A stretch of 30,280 nucleotides of DNA from Xylophilus ampelinus (GTDB lineage: Bacteria > Pseudomonadota > Gammaproteobacteria > Burkholderiales > Burkholderiaceae_C), in NCBI RefSeq assembly GCF_901875635.1, contig NZ_CABFMN010000126.1, positions 1 through 30,280 on the forward strand, in the 5' to 3' direction. Below, in pieces: positions 8,315 to 19,881 of the stretch. Both the position numbers and the translations under genes were made by a program. A model generated the notes under the pieces. It was not told the DNA's origin. It searched no databases and saw nothing but the letters and a program-made list of their open reading frames with translations. Position 1 is the first letter of the stretch. Every line of letters begins with the position of its first letter.

Positions 8315-9087
8315 GCCGCATTCCCGGGCCAGGCCACGTGCCGGCCGGCATGACCCCCCAGGAGTGGGAAGCAAGGCAGGAGCTGGCTTGCGCCTACCGC
8401 CTCTTCGACCACTTCGGATGGCACGAGCTGATCTACAACCACATCACGGTCCGCGTGCCCGGCACCGAGAACCACTTCCTGATCAATCCATTCGGACTTA
8501 TGTACCGGGAAGTGAAGGCATCGAACCTGGTGAAGATCGATGTCGACGGGAACATCGTGGGAGAGTCGGATTACCCGGTCAACCCGGCGGGATTCATCGT
8601 GCATTCCGCCGTTCATGCCGGCCGCAAGGATGCCCATGCGGTGGCCCACACTCACACCACCGCGGGACAAGCCGTTGCCTGCCAGAAGGAAGGTCTCCTG
8701 CCATTGAGCTTCACGTCCATGTTCTTCACGGACCGCGTTGCGTACCATGACTTCGAGGGCATCACCCTGGACACCGACGAGCGGGAACGTCTCGCAGCCA
8801 ACCTCGGCGACAAGCCGGTGATGATCCTGCGCAACCACGGACTTCTTGCCTGCGGCCCGACGCTCGCGCATTGCTTTATCGACCTCTATCACTTGCAACG
8901 CGCGTGCGAAGTGCAAGTGGCAGCACTCGCAGGCGGCAGGGATGGGGTGCTCTCGGCGCCCCGCGACGCCTGCGTCAAGTCGGCACGTCAACACTTGGCT
9001 GCGGGCAACAAGGGCGTCGAACCGAAGCTCGTCTTCGATGCGATGACGCGATTGATGATCGAGAAGGATTCCAGCTTCCTGGAGTAG
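8311..9087 (+). CDS. Class II aldolase/adducin-family protein
   Basis: This 258-residue protein has the zinc-binding pattern of class II aldolases: H113 and H115 in AHTHT and H176 in RNHGLLACG. The family includes L-fuculose- and L-ribulose-phosphate enzymes and several decarboxylases and lyases that act on hydroxylated 2-oxo acids. The start overlaps the upstream dehydrogenase by 4 bases and has a GAGGA site. Together with the IlvD/Edd-type dehydratase downstream, it suggests breakdown of a polyhydroxylated or branched hydroxy acid. No kinase is present, so a non-phosphorylated substrate is likely. Aldolase versus decarboxylase activity cannot be decided from sequence. Confidence 0.88.
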   Translation: MSRIPGPGHVPAGMTPQEWEARQELACAYRLFDHFGWHELIYNHITVRVPGTENHFLINPFGLMYREVKASNLVKIDVDGNIVGESDYPVNPAGFIVHSAVHAGRKDAHAVAHTHTTAGQAVACQKEGLLPLSFTSMFFTDRVAYHDFEGITLDTDERERLAANLGDKPVMILRNHGLLACGPTLAHCFIDLYHLQRACEVQVAALAGGRDGVLSAPRDACVKSARQHLAAGNKGVEPKLVFDAMTRLMIEKDSSFLE

Positions 9088-9251
9088 CGCGCAGTCGCGT
9101 TCGCCGGTCCTCCAACCTGCCCAATCTTGCCCGATTCGCACACCTGTTCGCCGGAAACGGATAGCAGCCAACACCAAGCCACGTCACCATCGTGCCACCT
9201 TCTGGCAACACCGGAAGACGGGCGCACCCACCCACTCAAAGGAGACAATCA

Positions 9252-10217
9252 ATGTTCGACCGCCGCAGCTTCCTCGCCTCCCTCGCAGCCTTGGGGAGCA
9301 TTTCACCCGCCTGGGCCCAGAGTGTCCGGCGCATCATCGTTGGCCTTCCCCCGGGCGGCGCGACCGATGCCATCGCACGCCAGGTGGCGAGCAACATGAG
9401 GTTGCCTGACGGGAGCTCAACGATCGTCGAGAACCGTGCGGGCGCGGGCGGCCGCATCGGGGTGGTGGCGGTCAAGTCTGCGCCTGCCGATGGCGCGACG
9501 CTGCTGGTGAGCCCTGCGTCCGTTCTCACCATCTTCCCCCACGTGTATACGAAAGTCGGCTACGACCCGGTCCGCGATCTGCAACCGATCACCACGCTGT
9601 GCGAGGTGCCGTACAGCATCTCGGTGGGTCCGGTGGTGCCTGCCTCTGTCCGGACGCTGAAGGACTTTGCAGCCTGGGGACGGAGCAACAAGGACAAGTC
9701 ATTCTTTGGATGTCCTGGTGAAGGCACCACTCCGCACTTCGTCGGGTGGATGTTCGGCAGGGCTGCCGGCTTTGATTACCGGCAGGTGGCATACAAGGGC
9801 GGCGGCCCCGCGGTCCTCGATGTCATCGGCGGGCAGATTGCCTCGAGCATCAACGTCATAAGCGAAGTCCTTCAACATGCCAAGGCGGGCAAGGTGCGCG
9901 TTCTGGCCGTTTCCAGCGCGCAGCGCCTGCCGCAGCTTCCGGATGTGCCGACCATGACGGAGGCGGGATTTCCCACACTGGAAGCTGCTGAGTGGTTCGG
10001 CCTCTTCGCGCCCGCAGGCACCCCGGCGAGCGTGGTCGCACAACTGCATCAGAGCGTAGTTGAAGCCATCGCCAGGCCGGAACTCGGGAAGTTCCTGGCC
10101 GACGCCGGCTTGTTCCCCAAGACCACCAGCCCGGAGGGACTCGCAGCGCTGCTGCGCAACGATCTGGATCGTTGGGGGCCGGTAGCCAAGAGCACCGGCT
10201 TCCGCATCGACGAGTAA
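9252..10217 (+). CDS. Bug-family periplasmic solute-binding protein 2
   Basis: This 321-residue TctC-like protein has a short signal peptide ending near residue 22 (SPAWA, then Q). A twin-arginine RRSFL near the start could also allow Tat export. Bug signatures are RRIIVGLPPGGATDAIAR, VENRAGAGGRIG and LFAPAGTPASVV. The ATG at 9252 follows an AAAGGAG site. It is the second Bug protein of this cluster and differs clearly from the first, so it may bind a different ligand. The 164-bp gap before it is the largest between the P450 gene and the dehydratase and could hold a second promoter. The IlvD-like gene starts 25 bp after its stop. Confidence 0.92.
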   Translation: MFDRRSFLASLAALGSISPAWAQSVRRIIVGLPPGGATDAIARQVASNMRLPDGSSTIVENRAGAGGRIGVVAVKSAPADGATLLVSPASVLTIFPHVYTKVGYDPVRDLQPITTLCEVPYSISVGPVVPASVRTLKDFAAWGRSNKDKSFFGCPGEGTTPHFVGWMFGRAAGFDYRQVAYKGGGPAVLDVIGGQIASSINVISEVLQHAKAGKVRVLAVSSAQRLPQLPDVPTMTEAGFPTLEAAEWFGLFAPAGTPASVVAQLHQSVVEAIARPELGKFLADAGLFPKTTSPEGLAALLRNDLDRWGPVAKSTGFRIDE

Positions 10218-10242
10218 GCAGCTTAAGTCCCTGGAGCAACGA

Positions 10243-11955
10243 ATGACTGAACCAAAAAAGCCCCTCCGTTCGCGCACCATGCACGAAGGACTCCTGCGCG
10301 CCCCGACCCGCGGCTTCCTATACGCGCTGGGTCAGGACGAGGATGACATCAATGCACCCCACATCGGTGTCCTGCACACGGGCGGCGAGATGGCACCCTG
10401 CAACGCCAACCTCCGCGATCAGGCGATGCATGCCAAGACCGGCATCTATGCGGAGGGGGGCACACCCCACGAATGCCCGATTACCTCAGTGGCAGACGGC
10501 TTGTCCGTGGCGCACTCCGGAATGCGCTTTTCGCTGGTGTCGCGTGACCTTATCGCGGACGGCGTAGAGGCGACGGTGCGCGCTCATCAGTGGGACGGTG
10601 TCTTCGCGGTGGGCGGCTGCGACAAGAACATGCCCGGCCTTGTGATGGGCATGGTCCGCTGCAATGTCCCATCCGTCTTCCTGTTTGGGGGCGCGGCCCT
10701 TCCGGGCTATCACCGCGGGAACGTAATCAACATCGTGGACACCTACGAAACTGTTGGTCAGGTGCTGGCGGGCAAAGCCACGGAGGAAGAGCTGCACGCC
10801 ATGACTCGCACATGTGTGCCTACCTTCGGCACCTGCGCGGGCCAGTACACCGCGAACACCATGGCGATGGTGTCCGAGGTGCTCGGGCTTGCGCTACTCG
10901 GGTCCTCGATGGTGCCTGCGGTGTATTCCGAGCGTGCGCCGCTGGCGCGCAGGGCCGGGCGCGTTCTGATGCGCGCGGTCAAGGGCGACGGGCCGCTCCC
11001 GCGCGACATCATTACGCGCGAAGCCCTCGAGAACGCCTGTGCGGTTGTCGCGGCTACCGGCGGGTCCACCAATGCGCCGCTGCACATCCCGGCGATCGCT
11101 CACGAGGCGGGCATCCGCTTCGACCTGGAAGATGTGGCAAAGGTCTTGGCACGGACGCCTTTGATCGCCAATCTCAAACCGGGGGGGCGCTACTTGGCGC
11201 GCGACGTCTACCACATCGGTGGTGCCCCGGTGATCCTGAAGGCGCTGTTGGATGGCGGCCACCTGCACGGCCATTGCATGACGATCACGGGTCGCACGCT
11301 GGCAGAGGAACTCCAGACAGCGGCGGCGCCCGATGGCGAGGTGGTCGTCAGTGTGCGAGACGCCATCGCGCCGACTGGCGGAGTTGCTGTGTTGAAGGGC
11401 AACTTGGCACCGAATGGAGCACTGGTGAAGGTTGCGGGGCTGAAGAAACTGCAGCATCGCGGTCCAGCGCGAATCTTCGAATCCGAGGAACACTGCATGG
11501 AGGCTGTGAACAAGCTCTCTTACAACCCCGGCGACGTCCTCATCGTCCGCAACGAGGGACCGAAGGGTGGACCAGGAATGCGAGAGATGCTGGGGATCAC
11601 GGCCCTGATCTACGGTCAGGGAATGGGCGAACAGGTTGCGCTTGTGACCGACGGCCGTTTCTCGGGCGCCACTCGGGGTTTGTGCGTGGGCTATGTCTCG
11701 CCCGAAGCGGCGGCGGACGGGATGATCGGGTTTCTGCGGGACGGCGACATGGTCGCGATCGACGCGCGACCAGACGCACTGCAGCTTCACGTCGAGCTGA
11801 GTGACCGCGAAATCGAACGCCGCCGTGCGGAACGCGCTGCATCGCCACCCGTTCACAGGCGCCTGGGCGGGCTTCTGCAGAAGTACGCGGCGGTGGTCAG
11901 GTCCGCACACGAAGGGGCTATCACCCACGACGGCGTGCCGCGGGAAGAACTGTGA
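10243..11955 (+). CDS. IlvD/Edd-family dehydratase
   Basis: This 570-residue protein belongs to the iron-sulfur dihydroxy-acid/sugar-acid dehydratases, which remove water from 2,3-dihydroxy acids to give 2-oxo acids. Three cluster-ligand cysteines are in place: C53 (GEMAPCNANL), C126 (GGCDKNMPG) and C198 (FGTCAGQYTANTM). The three-cysteine set fits the [2Fe-2S] type. The substrate loop DGRFSGATRGLCVGYVSPEA is conserved, with changes from housekeeping IlvD. It starts at an ATG with a GGAG site. Genomic position argues for a catabolic dehydratase feeding or following the class II aldolase, but true branched-chain amino acid synthesis cannot be excluded from sequence alone. Confidence 0.93.
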   Translation: MTEPKKPLRSRTMHEGLLRAPTRGFLYALGQDEDDINAPHIGVLHTGGEMAPCNANLRDQAMHAKTGIYAEGGTPHECPITSVADGLSVAHSGMRFSLVSRDLIADGVEATVRAHQWDGVFAVGGCDKNMPGLVMGMVRCNVPSVFLFGGAALPGYHRGNVINIVDTYETVGQVLAGKATEEELHAMTRTCVPTFGTCAGQYTANTMAMVSEVLGLALLGSSMVPAVYSERAPLARRAGRVLMRAVKGDGPLPRDIITREALENACAVVAATGGSTNAPLHIPAIAHEAGIRFDLEDVAKVLARTPLIANLKPGGRYLARDVYHIGGAPVILKALLDGGHLHGHCMTITGRTLAEELQTAAAPDGEVVVSVRDAIAPTGGVAVLKGNLAPNGALVKVAGLKKLQHRGPARIFESEEHCMEAVNKLSYNPGDVLIVRNEGPKGGPGMREMLGITALIYGQGMGEQVALVTDGRFSGATRGLCVGYVSPEAAADGMIGFLRDGDMVAIDARPDALQLHVELSDREIERRRAERAASPPVHRRLGGLLQKYAAVVRSAHEGAITHDGVPREEL

Positions 11956-12191
11956 TCTTGCTGCAGGACATTCCGGCGACGCGGCATACGGCCCTCGTGG
12001 CTACCTCGTCGCTTAAAGAGGCCATACCAAGGATCGGCGACTACCTGGGTACGCACCGCCTGCGAGTCCTGGAGTCGACCGCCCCTTTCAGGGCCCACTT
12101 CAGCGTCTTGCGCGGTTCGGACGAGCACGACAGGGGTGAAGCGGGATCCGTGGAGCCTCCTTATTCCACGCCAGCGGCTCAATGCGGCTAG
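11952..12191 (+). CDS. Hypothetical small ORF overlapping the dehydratase stop (doubtful)
   Basis: A GTG codon overlaps the dehydratase stop by 4 bases (GTGA) and opens a 79-codon frame beginning MILLQDIPATRHTALVATSS. I recognise no domain, signal peptide or membrane segment. There is no clear ribosome-binding site beyond possible coupling. The rest of the 330-bp gap to the convergent IclR gene shows nothing else. It may be a small protein, a decayed gene end or non-coding sequence. Confidence 0.2.
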   Translation: MILLQDIPATRHTALVATSSLKEAIPRIGDYLGTHRLRVLESTAPFRAHFSVLRGSDEHDRGEAGSVEPPYSTPAAQCG

Positions 12192-12286
12192 GGAAGCACT
12201 GTCTTGTTATCGCGGACGGCGCCGGTCTTAGGCGTGTGGCTACGTCTGGGTAAAGGGTTTTCCCGTAATCCCTGAATGCGTCATGG

Positions 12287-13102
12287 TCAGCCGCGCGGCG
12301 AGCTCGCGACGCCCTCGGAGATTTCGTCTGCCAAGGTGCGCAACAGGGGCACATAGCGCGTGGCGATCTCCCGATCGGTCACGGCGTTGTTCTGCAGAAC
12401 CAGATTGATCGCGCCGACCGCGTGCTCCCCGATCCGGATGGGGAAGCCCACTGCCGTGACGCTGGCCTCGGTCAGCCACTCGCCTCTGTTCATCGCATAG
12501 CCACGCCTGCGCGTCTCGCGTAGGACCCGCTTCACATAGGCGCCGTCGCGCGCCATTTCTCCAATGGCGTCGGTGCGTTCCTGCAGCAACGACAGCGTCG
12601 CCTCGCGCTCTTCGTCCGCACACCAGGTCATCCAAGCGCGTCCCAGCGAAGAGACCAGCATGGGGATGCGAATACCGATCGTCGCGCGGTGCTGCGACAG
12701 CATGCTCACCCGGTGGGTGGATTCGCGCACGATCATGAAGCCCCCGTCGGGCGTGGCCAGATCGCTCGGCCACGAGAGCGCCCGCAGGTGCGCACGCATG
12801 GCCGGCGCCGCCACCCGGTCTATCCAGTCGGCGCCGACGTATCCCTCGGACAGGCGCCTGACTTCAAAGCCCAAGGCATAGGACAACCCGTCGTCCTTGT
12901 GGTGTACCAACCCCTCGGTTTTCAGCGTCTCGAGCAGGCGCTTCACGGTCGTTCGGTGCAACCCGGTGATGCGAGCCAGTTCGACCACCCCGCCGATGCC
13001 ACCGGGCATCGCGTTCAGGGCGCGCAGCACCGCCAACCCGCGGCTTAGCCCGCGCACTTCCCGATAGAGAGATGGGTCGCCAAAGCTGGTGGACGTAGGC
13101 AT
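12287..13102 (-). CDS. mhpR: IclR-family regulator of the mhp operon (MhpR-like)
   Basis: This 271-residue protein has a winged helix-turn-helix (about 15-75) with VRGLSRGLAVLRALN and GLHRTTVKRLLETLKTEG. These closely resemble the MhpR activator of 3-hydroxyphenylpropionate degradation. The effector domain follows to the C-terminus (GEHAVGAINLVLQNN). The ATG at 13102 gives the expected family length and has an AGAGG upstream. The open frame runs further upstream, but that part shows no family similarity. It is divergent from the Bug-hydroxylase-mhpBDFEC operon, with a perfect 6-3-6 palindrome between. MhpR proteins activate in the presence of the phenolic substrate; whether this one has the same inducer is inference. 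A remnant of a close relative lies at 2767-2931. Confidence 0.9.
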   Translation of the reverse strand: MPTSTSFGDPSLYREVRGLSRGLAVLRALNAMPGGIGGVVELARITGLHRTTVKRLLETLKTEGLVHHKDDGLSYALGFEVRRLSEGYVGADWIDRVAAPAMRAHLRALSWPSDLATPDGGFMIVRESTHRVSMLSQHRATIGIRIPMLVSSLGRAWMTWCADEEREATLSLLQERTDAIGEMARDGAYVKRVLRETRRRGYAMNRGEWLTEASVTAVGFPIRIGEHAVGAINLVLQNNAVTDREIATRYVPLLRTLADEISEGVASSPRG

Positions 13103-13116
13103 GAGCCGGCCTCTTT

Positions 13117-13144
13117 TTGGTGCACTGTGTGCACGGACTATACG
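13117..13144 (+). promoter_or_regulatory. Candidate mhp promoter with overlapping IclR-type operator
   Basis: A perfect palindrome GTGCAC-TGT-GTGCAC sits at 13120-13134 with the same 6-3-6 geometry as the operator at 3919-3933 but different bases. A -35-like TTGGTG (13117-13122) and -10-like TATACG (13139-13144) are 16 bases apart and embrace it. It lies between the divergent mhpR and Bug starts. Assignment is by position and symmetry. Confidence 0.6.
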
Positions 13145-13226
13145 GCGCGGGGGCCCGCTCAGACACTGCAATGCATCCGCAGCGAATGCGATCACCGAAT
13201 CCTCAACACCTGTATCTGGAGACAAG

Positions 13227-14219
13227 ATGACCATCACCCGCCGTGCCCTTTGCACCCTCGCCGCACTGGGCTTCGCCGCCAATCCCTCGTGGGCGCAGGA
13301 GTGGCCTGCCAAGCAGCCGATTCGCTTCATCGTGCCGTACCCGGCCGGCGGTAACGCCGATTCGGCAGCACGCGCCGTGGCCGAGGCAGCGTCGGCCAAT
13401 CTCAAGCAGACGATCATCATCGACAACCGTCCTGGCGCGTCCTCGATCATCGGCACCGAAGCGGTATCGAGGGCGCCGGCGGACGGCTACACCATCGGCG
13501 TGGTGTCGGACTCGCACGCCATCAATCAGGCGATGGCGAAGCTCCCGAAGGCCGCCGACGTTCTTGGCGCCAAGGTGCCTTACGACGCGATCAAGGACTT
13601 CATTCCCGTCTCCGGAATGATCATCGTGCCGCTGGTTTTGGTGGTGAACCCGAAGATCCCGGCGCGCACCGTCAAGGAGTTGGTCCAACTGTCCAAGGAC
13701 CGCAAGAGTGCGGGCTTGAACTTCGGCACCATGGGAACGGGAAGCCCGTGGTCCATTCACATGCACCAGTTGCACAGCCTGACCAGCGGTGACTTCGTGG
13801 ACGTGCCCTACAAGGGCCTGGCACCCGCGGCCACGGACCTGCTCGCCGGGCAAATCGACACCATGGTCATGCCGGTCCACTACGCGCAGCAGTACATCAA
13901 GGCCGGCAAGCTGGTGCCGATCGCAACTCTGGGGGCGCAGCGCCACCCGCTTCTCCCCGAAGTGCCGACGCTGGCGGAAAGCGGATACCCGGGCTTGTCG
14001 ATCTCAAACTACCTCTTCTTTGTCGCCCCCGCCGGGACGCCTCAAGCCATCGTGGACCGGCTGGGCCGCGAGTTCAACGCCGCCCTCAAGCAGCCGGCGA
14101 TGAAGGACAAGCTCGGCATCTCGGGCGACCCCTATCCGGCCGAATCCGCCGAACTGTCGGCGCGTGTGCGTCGCGACATCGACACCTATGGCGCCGTCAT
14201 CCAGGCAACCGTGAAGTAA
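13227..14219 (+). CDS. Bug-family periplasmic solute-binding protein 3 (mhp operon)
   Basis: This 330-residue TctC-like protein leads the mhp operon. The signal peptide ends near residue 23 (NPSWA, then Q) and has paired arginines in TITRRALCTLAALG. Bug motifs are RFIVPYPAGGNADSAAR, DNRPGASSIIGTEAV, VPYKGLAPAATDLLAGQ and FVAPAGTPQAIV. The ATG at 13227 has a GGAG site 5 bases upstream, and the hydroxylase gene begins 18 bp after its stop. First place in a phenolic-acid operon suggests it binds the aromatic substrate or a related acid in the periplasm. This is inference; no membrane carrier genes accompany it. Confidence 0.93.
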   Translation: MTITRRALCTLAALGFAANPSWAQEWPAKQPIRFIVPYPAGGNADSAARAVAEAASANLKQTIIIDNRPGASSIIGTEAVSRAPADGYTIGVVSDSHAINQAMAKLPKAADVLGAKVPYDAIKDFIPVSGMIIVPLVLVVNPKIPARTVKELVQLSKDRKSAGLNFGTMGTGSPWSIHMHQLHSLTSGDFVDVPYKGLAPAATDLLAGQIDTMVMPVHYAQQYIKAGKLVPIATLGAQRHPLLPEVPTLAESGYPGLSISNYLFFVAPAGTPQAIVDRLGREFNAALKQPAMKDKLGISGDPYPAESAELSARVRRDIDTYGAVIQATVK

Positions 14220-14237
14220 CCCAACAGAAAGCAAATC

Positions 14238-16012
<1,775 letters not shown>

Positions 16013-16013
<1 letters not shown>

Positions 16014-16963
16014 TGGAACGCGCTTTCCTGGGCATCTCCCATTCGCCGCTGATGGGGCTCAACCCCGTCGCGCCAGCGGTGGAGCAGGCACTGAAGGCCG
16101 CCATTGCCAGCGCACGCGAGCAGGTGCAGACCTTCGCGCCGGAACTCGTCGTGCTGGTGGCGCCCGATCACTACAACGGCTTTTTCAACGAGCTGATGCC
16201 GCCGTTTTGCATTGGCACGCAGGCGCGTTCGGTGGGTGACTACCTGACGCCCGCTGGCGACCTCAACGTGGAAGCCGACGCGGCCGTGGCACTGGCCACG
16301 CGATTGATGGACGAGGACTTCGACCTCGCCGTCTCGCGCCGCATGCAGGTGGACCATGGCTTTGCACAGTCGCTGCAGCTTCTGTGGGGTGGCCTGGATA
16401 CACCGCCGGTGCTGCCGATCTTTCTCAACGCAGTAGCCCAGCCCGGAATCCCGCGCCTGCGCCGCTGCCGTGCATTGGGGCAAGCCATCGGTCGCTTTCT
16501 CGACAACGAACCGCGGCGCACCCTGCTGATTGGCTCAGGGGGCCTTTCCCACGAGCCGCCGGTCCCCACGCTCTCCCACCCGGACGCTGCCGTTCGCGAG
16601 CGCATCACTCGCCGAAGCGAGCCGACGCCGGCGGAGCGCGAGGCCAAGACGCAGCGTGTGATGGCCGCCGGCCTCGCGCTGGCAACGGGCAATAGCGCCA
16701 TGAAGCCCATCAACCCGGAATGGGACCGCCGCTGGATGAATGGGCTGGTCGAAGGGGCTGCCGGGCTCGACGCGCTGTGCGCGATGAGCGAAGACAGCAT
16801 CGAAAAGGAGGGGGGTCTGTCGGCCCACGAGTCCAAGAGCTGGCTCGTCGCGCGCAGCGCCCTCACCATGGACCGCCCGCTGACCTGCACCTTGCGCCAC
16901 TACCAGGCCATTCCCGAATACATCGCCGGCTTCGGCCTCATGTTGCTGAAGCAACCCAACTGA
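16013..16963 (+). CDS. mhpB: Class III extradiol dioxygenase, 2,3-dihydroxyphenylpropionate 1,2-dioxygenase
   Basis: This Fe(II) enzyme opens 2,3-dihydroxyphenylpropionate by meta cleavage. The 316-residue protein matches MhpB in length and motifs: APDHYNGFF, MPPFCIG, MQVDHGFAQ with the acid/base H115, and GSGGLSHEPPVP with H180. The C-terminal IPEYIAGFG is also conserved. The ATG is chosen at the TAATG overlap with the hydroxylase; an earlier in-frame start would lie inside that gene. Strong agreement with MhpB suggests that the ring-fission substrate carries a propionate-like side chain, which limits the likely substrate of the hydroxylase upstream. Confidence 0.96.
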
Positions 16964-16978
16964 ACAGGAGAAACACCA

Positions 16979-17767
16979 ATGGACCCCCGCATCGAACAGT
17001 GGGCCGAGCGCTTGCGCATGGCCGAGGTTCAACGAGAGCCGATCGCCCCCTTGCGCGACGAACTCGGCACGGACCCGGACGGCAGCCTCGTCTATGCCAT
17101 CCAGCAGGCCAACGTCGCGCATGCCGTGGCGCAGGGCCGGCGAGTGGTGGGCCGCAAGATCGGGCTGACATCGCCTGCGGTGCAGCGCCAGCTTGGCGTC
17201 GATCAGCCCGACTTCGGCACCTTGTTCGCCGACATGCTCTATGGCGACGACGAAGAAATTCCGCTCTCGCGCACGCTGCAACCCAAGGTCGAGGCCGAAG
17301 TCGCGCTGGTGCTTGAGCGTGACCTGCTGGCGGCCGACACCACGCTGGTGGAACTGATCGGCGCCACGGCCTACGTCCTGCCGGCCATCGAGATCGTGGG
17401 CAGCCGCATCGCCAACTGGAACATCCGGTTTGCCGACACGGTCGCCGACAACGCCTCGAGCGGTCTGGTTGCGCTCGGCGGCGTACCCACGAAGCTCAAC
17501 GGCCTGGACCTCAAGTTGTGCGGCATGACGATGGTTCGCGGCGACGAGACCGTGTCGAGCGGCAGCGGGGCGGCGTGCCTGGGCCATCCCCTCAACGCCG
17601 CCGTCTGGCTGGCACGCAAGTTGGCCTCGCTTGGCCAACCCCTGCGTGCTGGCGACCTCGTCCTCACGGGCGCGTTGGGCCCGATGGTGCCCGTCCTGGC
17701 GGGCGACCACTTCGAGGCACGGATCGAAGGAGTGGGCAGCGTGCGCGCGCGCTTCTCCGCAGCATGA
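16979..17767 (+). CDS. mhpD: 2-keto-4-pentenoate hydratase
   Basis: This enzyme hydrates 2-hydroxypenta-2,4-dienoate to 4-hydroxy-2-oxovalerate in the lower meta pathway. The 262-residue protein carries the family lysine K60 (GRKIGLTSP) and the metal-binding pair E105 and E107 ([11 protein letters not shown]). It also has the conserved [13 protein letters not shown] segment and the C-terminal [12 protein letters not shown]. It starts 15 bp after mhpB with an AGGAG site and lies upstream of mhpF, the order found in mhp operons. The related decarboxylase DmpH belongs to the same fold, but the mhp context favours the hydratase. Confidence 0.94.
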   Translation: MDPRIEQWAERLRMAEVQREPIAPLRDELGTDPDGSLVYAIQQANVAHAVAQGRRVVGRKIGLTSPAVQRQLGVDQPDFGTLFADMLYGDDEEIPLSRTLQPKVEAEVALVLERDLLAADTTLVELIGATAYVLPAIEIVGSRIANWNIRFADTVADNASSGLVALGGVPTKLNGLDLKLCGMTMVRGDETVSSGSGAACLGHPLNAAVWLARKLASLGQPLRAGDLVLTGALGPMVPVLAGDHFEARIEGVGSVRARFSAA

Positions 17768-17813
17768 GCAGCCTCATCACTTCTCACATCGCTCCATCCA
17801 GCAAGGAACATCC

Positions 17814-18764
17814 ATGACCCGCAAACTGAAAGCCGCCATCATCGGAAGCGGCAACATCGGCACAGACTTGATGATCAAGATCCTGCGCCACGGCCGCCAC
17901 ATCGAAATGGGCGCAATGGTCGGCATTGACGCCGCCTCCGACGGCTTGGCACGTGCTGCGCGCATGGGTGTGGCCACCACCCATGAAGGCGTGGAAGGTC
18001 TCTCGCGCCTGCCCGTCTTCGACGACATCGACATCGTCTTCGACGCCACCTCGGCCGGCGCGCACATCAAGAACGACGCCTTCCTGCGCAGCCTCAAGCC
18101 GGAGATCCGCCTGGTGGACCTCACGCCCGCGGCGATTGGCCCCTATTGCATTCCCGTGGTCAACGGCCAGGCGCACTTGGACGCGCCCAACGTCAACATG
18201 GTCACCTGCGGGGGACAAGCCACCATCCCGATGGTCGCTGCCGTCTCGCGTGTGACGAAGGTTCACTACGGCGAAATCGTCGCCAGCATCTCGAGCAAGA
18301 GCGCCGGCCCCGGCACCCGCGCGAACATCGACGAGTTCACCGAGACCACCTCCAAGGCTATCGAGGTGGTCGGCGGCGCTGCCAAGGGCAAAGCCATCAT
18401 CGTGCTGAATCCGGCCGAGCCGCCGCTGATGATGCGCGACACCGTCTACACGCTGAGCGACTTCGCTGATGAGGACGAAATCGCCGCGTCGGTCGAGCGC
18501 ACGGCCGCCGACGTGCAAGCGTATGTGCACGGCTATCGAGTCAAGCAGCGAGTGCAATTCGATCGAATCGAGGCCGAGCGCCGGATCCGCATTCCCGGCG
18601 TGGGAGCGCGCATGCACGGGCTGAAAACCTCCATCTTCCTGGAGGTGGAAGGCGCCGCGCACTACCTGCCTGCTTACGCCGGCAACCTCGACATCATGAC
18701 CAGTGCCGCCTTGCGCACCGCCGAATCCATGGCCGAGCGGATGCTCGCCGCCGTGCCAGCCTGA
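17814..18764 (+). CDS. mhpF: Acetaldehyde dehydrogenase (acylating)
   Basis: This enzyme converts acetaldehyde, NAD+ and CoA to acetyl-CoA. It forms a channelling complex with the aldolase encoded next to it. The 316-residue protein has the N-terminal NAD motif [10 protein letters not shown] and the catalytic C132 in [11 protein letters not shown], the same residue number as in DmpF. The ATG at 17814 has an AAGGA site and is preferred over an earlier in-frame start within mhpD. It is followed closely by mhpE, as needed for complex formation. Confidence 0.96.
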   Translation: MTRKLKAAIIGSGNIGTDLMIKILRHGRHIEMGAMVGIDAASDGLARAARMGVATTHEGVEGLSRLPVFDDIDIVFDATSAGAHIKNDAFLRSLKPEIRLVDLTPAAIGPYCIPVVNGQAHLDAPNVNMVTCGGQATIPMVAAVSRVTKVHYGEIVASISSKSAGPGTRANIDEFTETTSKAIEVVGGAAKGKAIIVLNPAEPPLMMRDTVYTLSDFADEDEIAASVERTAADVQAYVHGYRVKQRVQFDRIEAERRIRIPGVGARMHGLKTSIFLEVEGAAHYLPAYAGNLDIMTSAALRTAESMAERMLAAVPA

Positions 18765-18775
18765 AGGAGACAGTG

Positions 18776-19843
18776 ATGAGCCACCAACCGGAAAAGAAGA
18801 TCTACATCTCCGATGTGACGCTGCGCGACGGCAGCCACGCCATCCGCCACCAGTACAGCGTGGAACAGGCCAAGCAAATCGCCAAGGCGCTCGACGAAGC
18901 AAAAGTCGATTCCATCGAAGTCGCCCATGGCGACGGACTGCAGGGCGGCAGCTTCAACTACGGCTTTGGAGCCCACACCGATGTCGAGTGGATCGAGGCG
19001 GTCGCCAGCGTGGTCAAGCACGCGAAGATTGCAACGCTGCTGCTGCCGGGCATCGGAACCGTGCATGACCTCAAGGCCGCGTACGAAGCAGGCGCGCGCA
19101 TCGTGCGCGTGGCCACGCATTGCACCGAGGCGGACGTTTCGAGGCAGCACATCGAGTACGCGCGACATCTCGGCATGGAAGCCGTGGGCTTCCTGATGAT
19201 GAGCCACATGACCACGCCGCAAGCGCTGGCACAGCAGGCCAAGCTGATGGAAAGCTACGGCGCGACCTGCTGCTATGTGGTGGATTCAGGCGGTGCGCTG
19301 AGCATGAACGACGTGCGAGATCGCTTCCGTGCATTCAAGGACGTGCTCAAGTCCGAAACGGCGACGGGCATGCACGCGCACCACAACCTGAGCCTGGGCG
19401 TGGCCAACAGCATCGTCGCGGTGGAAGAAGGCTGTGACCGCGTTGACGCGAGCCTGGCGGGCATGGGCGCCGGTGCGGGCAACGCGCCGCTGGAAGTGTT
19501 CATCGCAGCGGCCGCACGCCTCGGCTGGAACCACGGCACGGACCTCTACAAGCTGATGGACGCGGCCGACGACATCGTGCGTCCCTTGCAGGACCGCCCG
19601 GTGCGCGTGGATCGCGAGACCTTGGCGCTCGGCTATGCCGGCGTGTATTCGAGCTTCCTGCGCCATTCGGAGGTGGCCGCCAGCAAGTACGGCCTGAAGA
19701 CCGTGGACATCCTGGTGGAACTGGGCAAGCGCCGCATGGTCGGTGGCCAGGAAGACATGATCGTTGACGTGGCCCTCGACCTGTTGAAGGGCATCGAGCA
19801 CGAGCGGGTTCACCAACCGCCGACCATGAGCGAAGCCGCCTGA
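18776..19843 (+). CDS. mhpE: 4-hydroxy-2-oxovalerate aldolase
   Basis: This metal-dependent aldolase splits 4-hydroxy-2-oxovalerate into pyruvate and acetaldehyde, passing the latter to MhpF. The 355-residue DmpG-type protein shows R17, D18 and H21 in VTLRDGSHA and the metal ligands H200 and H202 in [11 protein letters not shown]. These numbers equal those of the characterised enzyme. I chose the ATG at 18776 over the adjacent GTG at 18773 because the AAGGAG site is well spaced for it. It completes the lower pathway with mhpD and mhpF. Confidence 0.96.
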   Translation: MSHQPEKKIYISDVTLRDGSHAIRHQYSVEQAKQIAKALDEAKVDSIEVAHGDGLQGGSFNYGFGAHTDVEWIEAVASVVKHAKIATLLLPGIGTVHDLKAAYEAGARIVRVATHCTEADVSRQHIEYARHLGMEAVGFLMMSHMTTPQALAQQAKLMESYGATCCYVVDSGGALSMNDVRDRFRAFKDVLKSETATGMHAHHNLSLGVANSIVAVEEGCDRVDASLAGMGAGAGNAPLEVFIAAAARLGWNHGTDLYKLMDAADDIVRPLQDRPVRVDRETLALGYAGVYSSFLRHSEVAASKYGLKTVDILVELGKRRMVGGQEDMIVDVALDLLKGIEHERVHQPPTMSEAA

Positions 19844-19881
19844 GTCCCTCTTCCCCACATCAACACATCCGAGACCCAATC

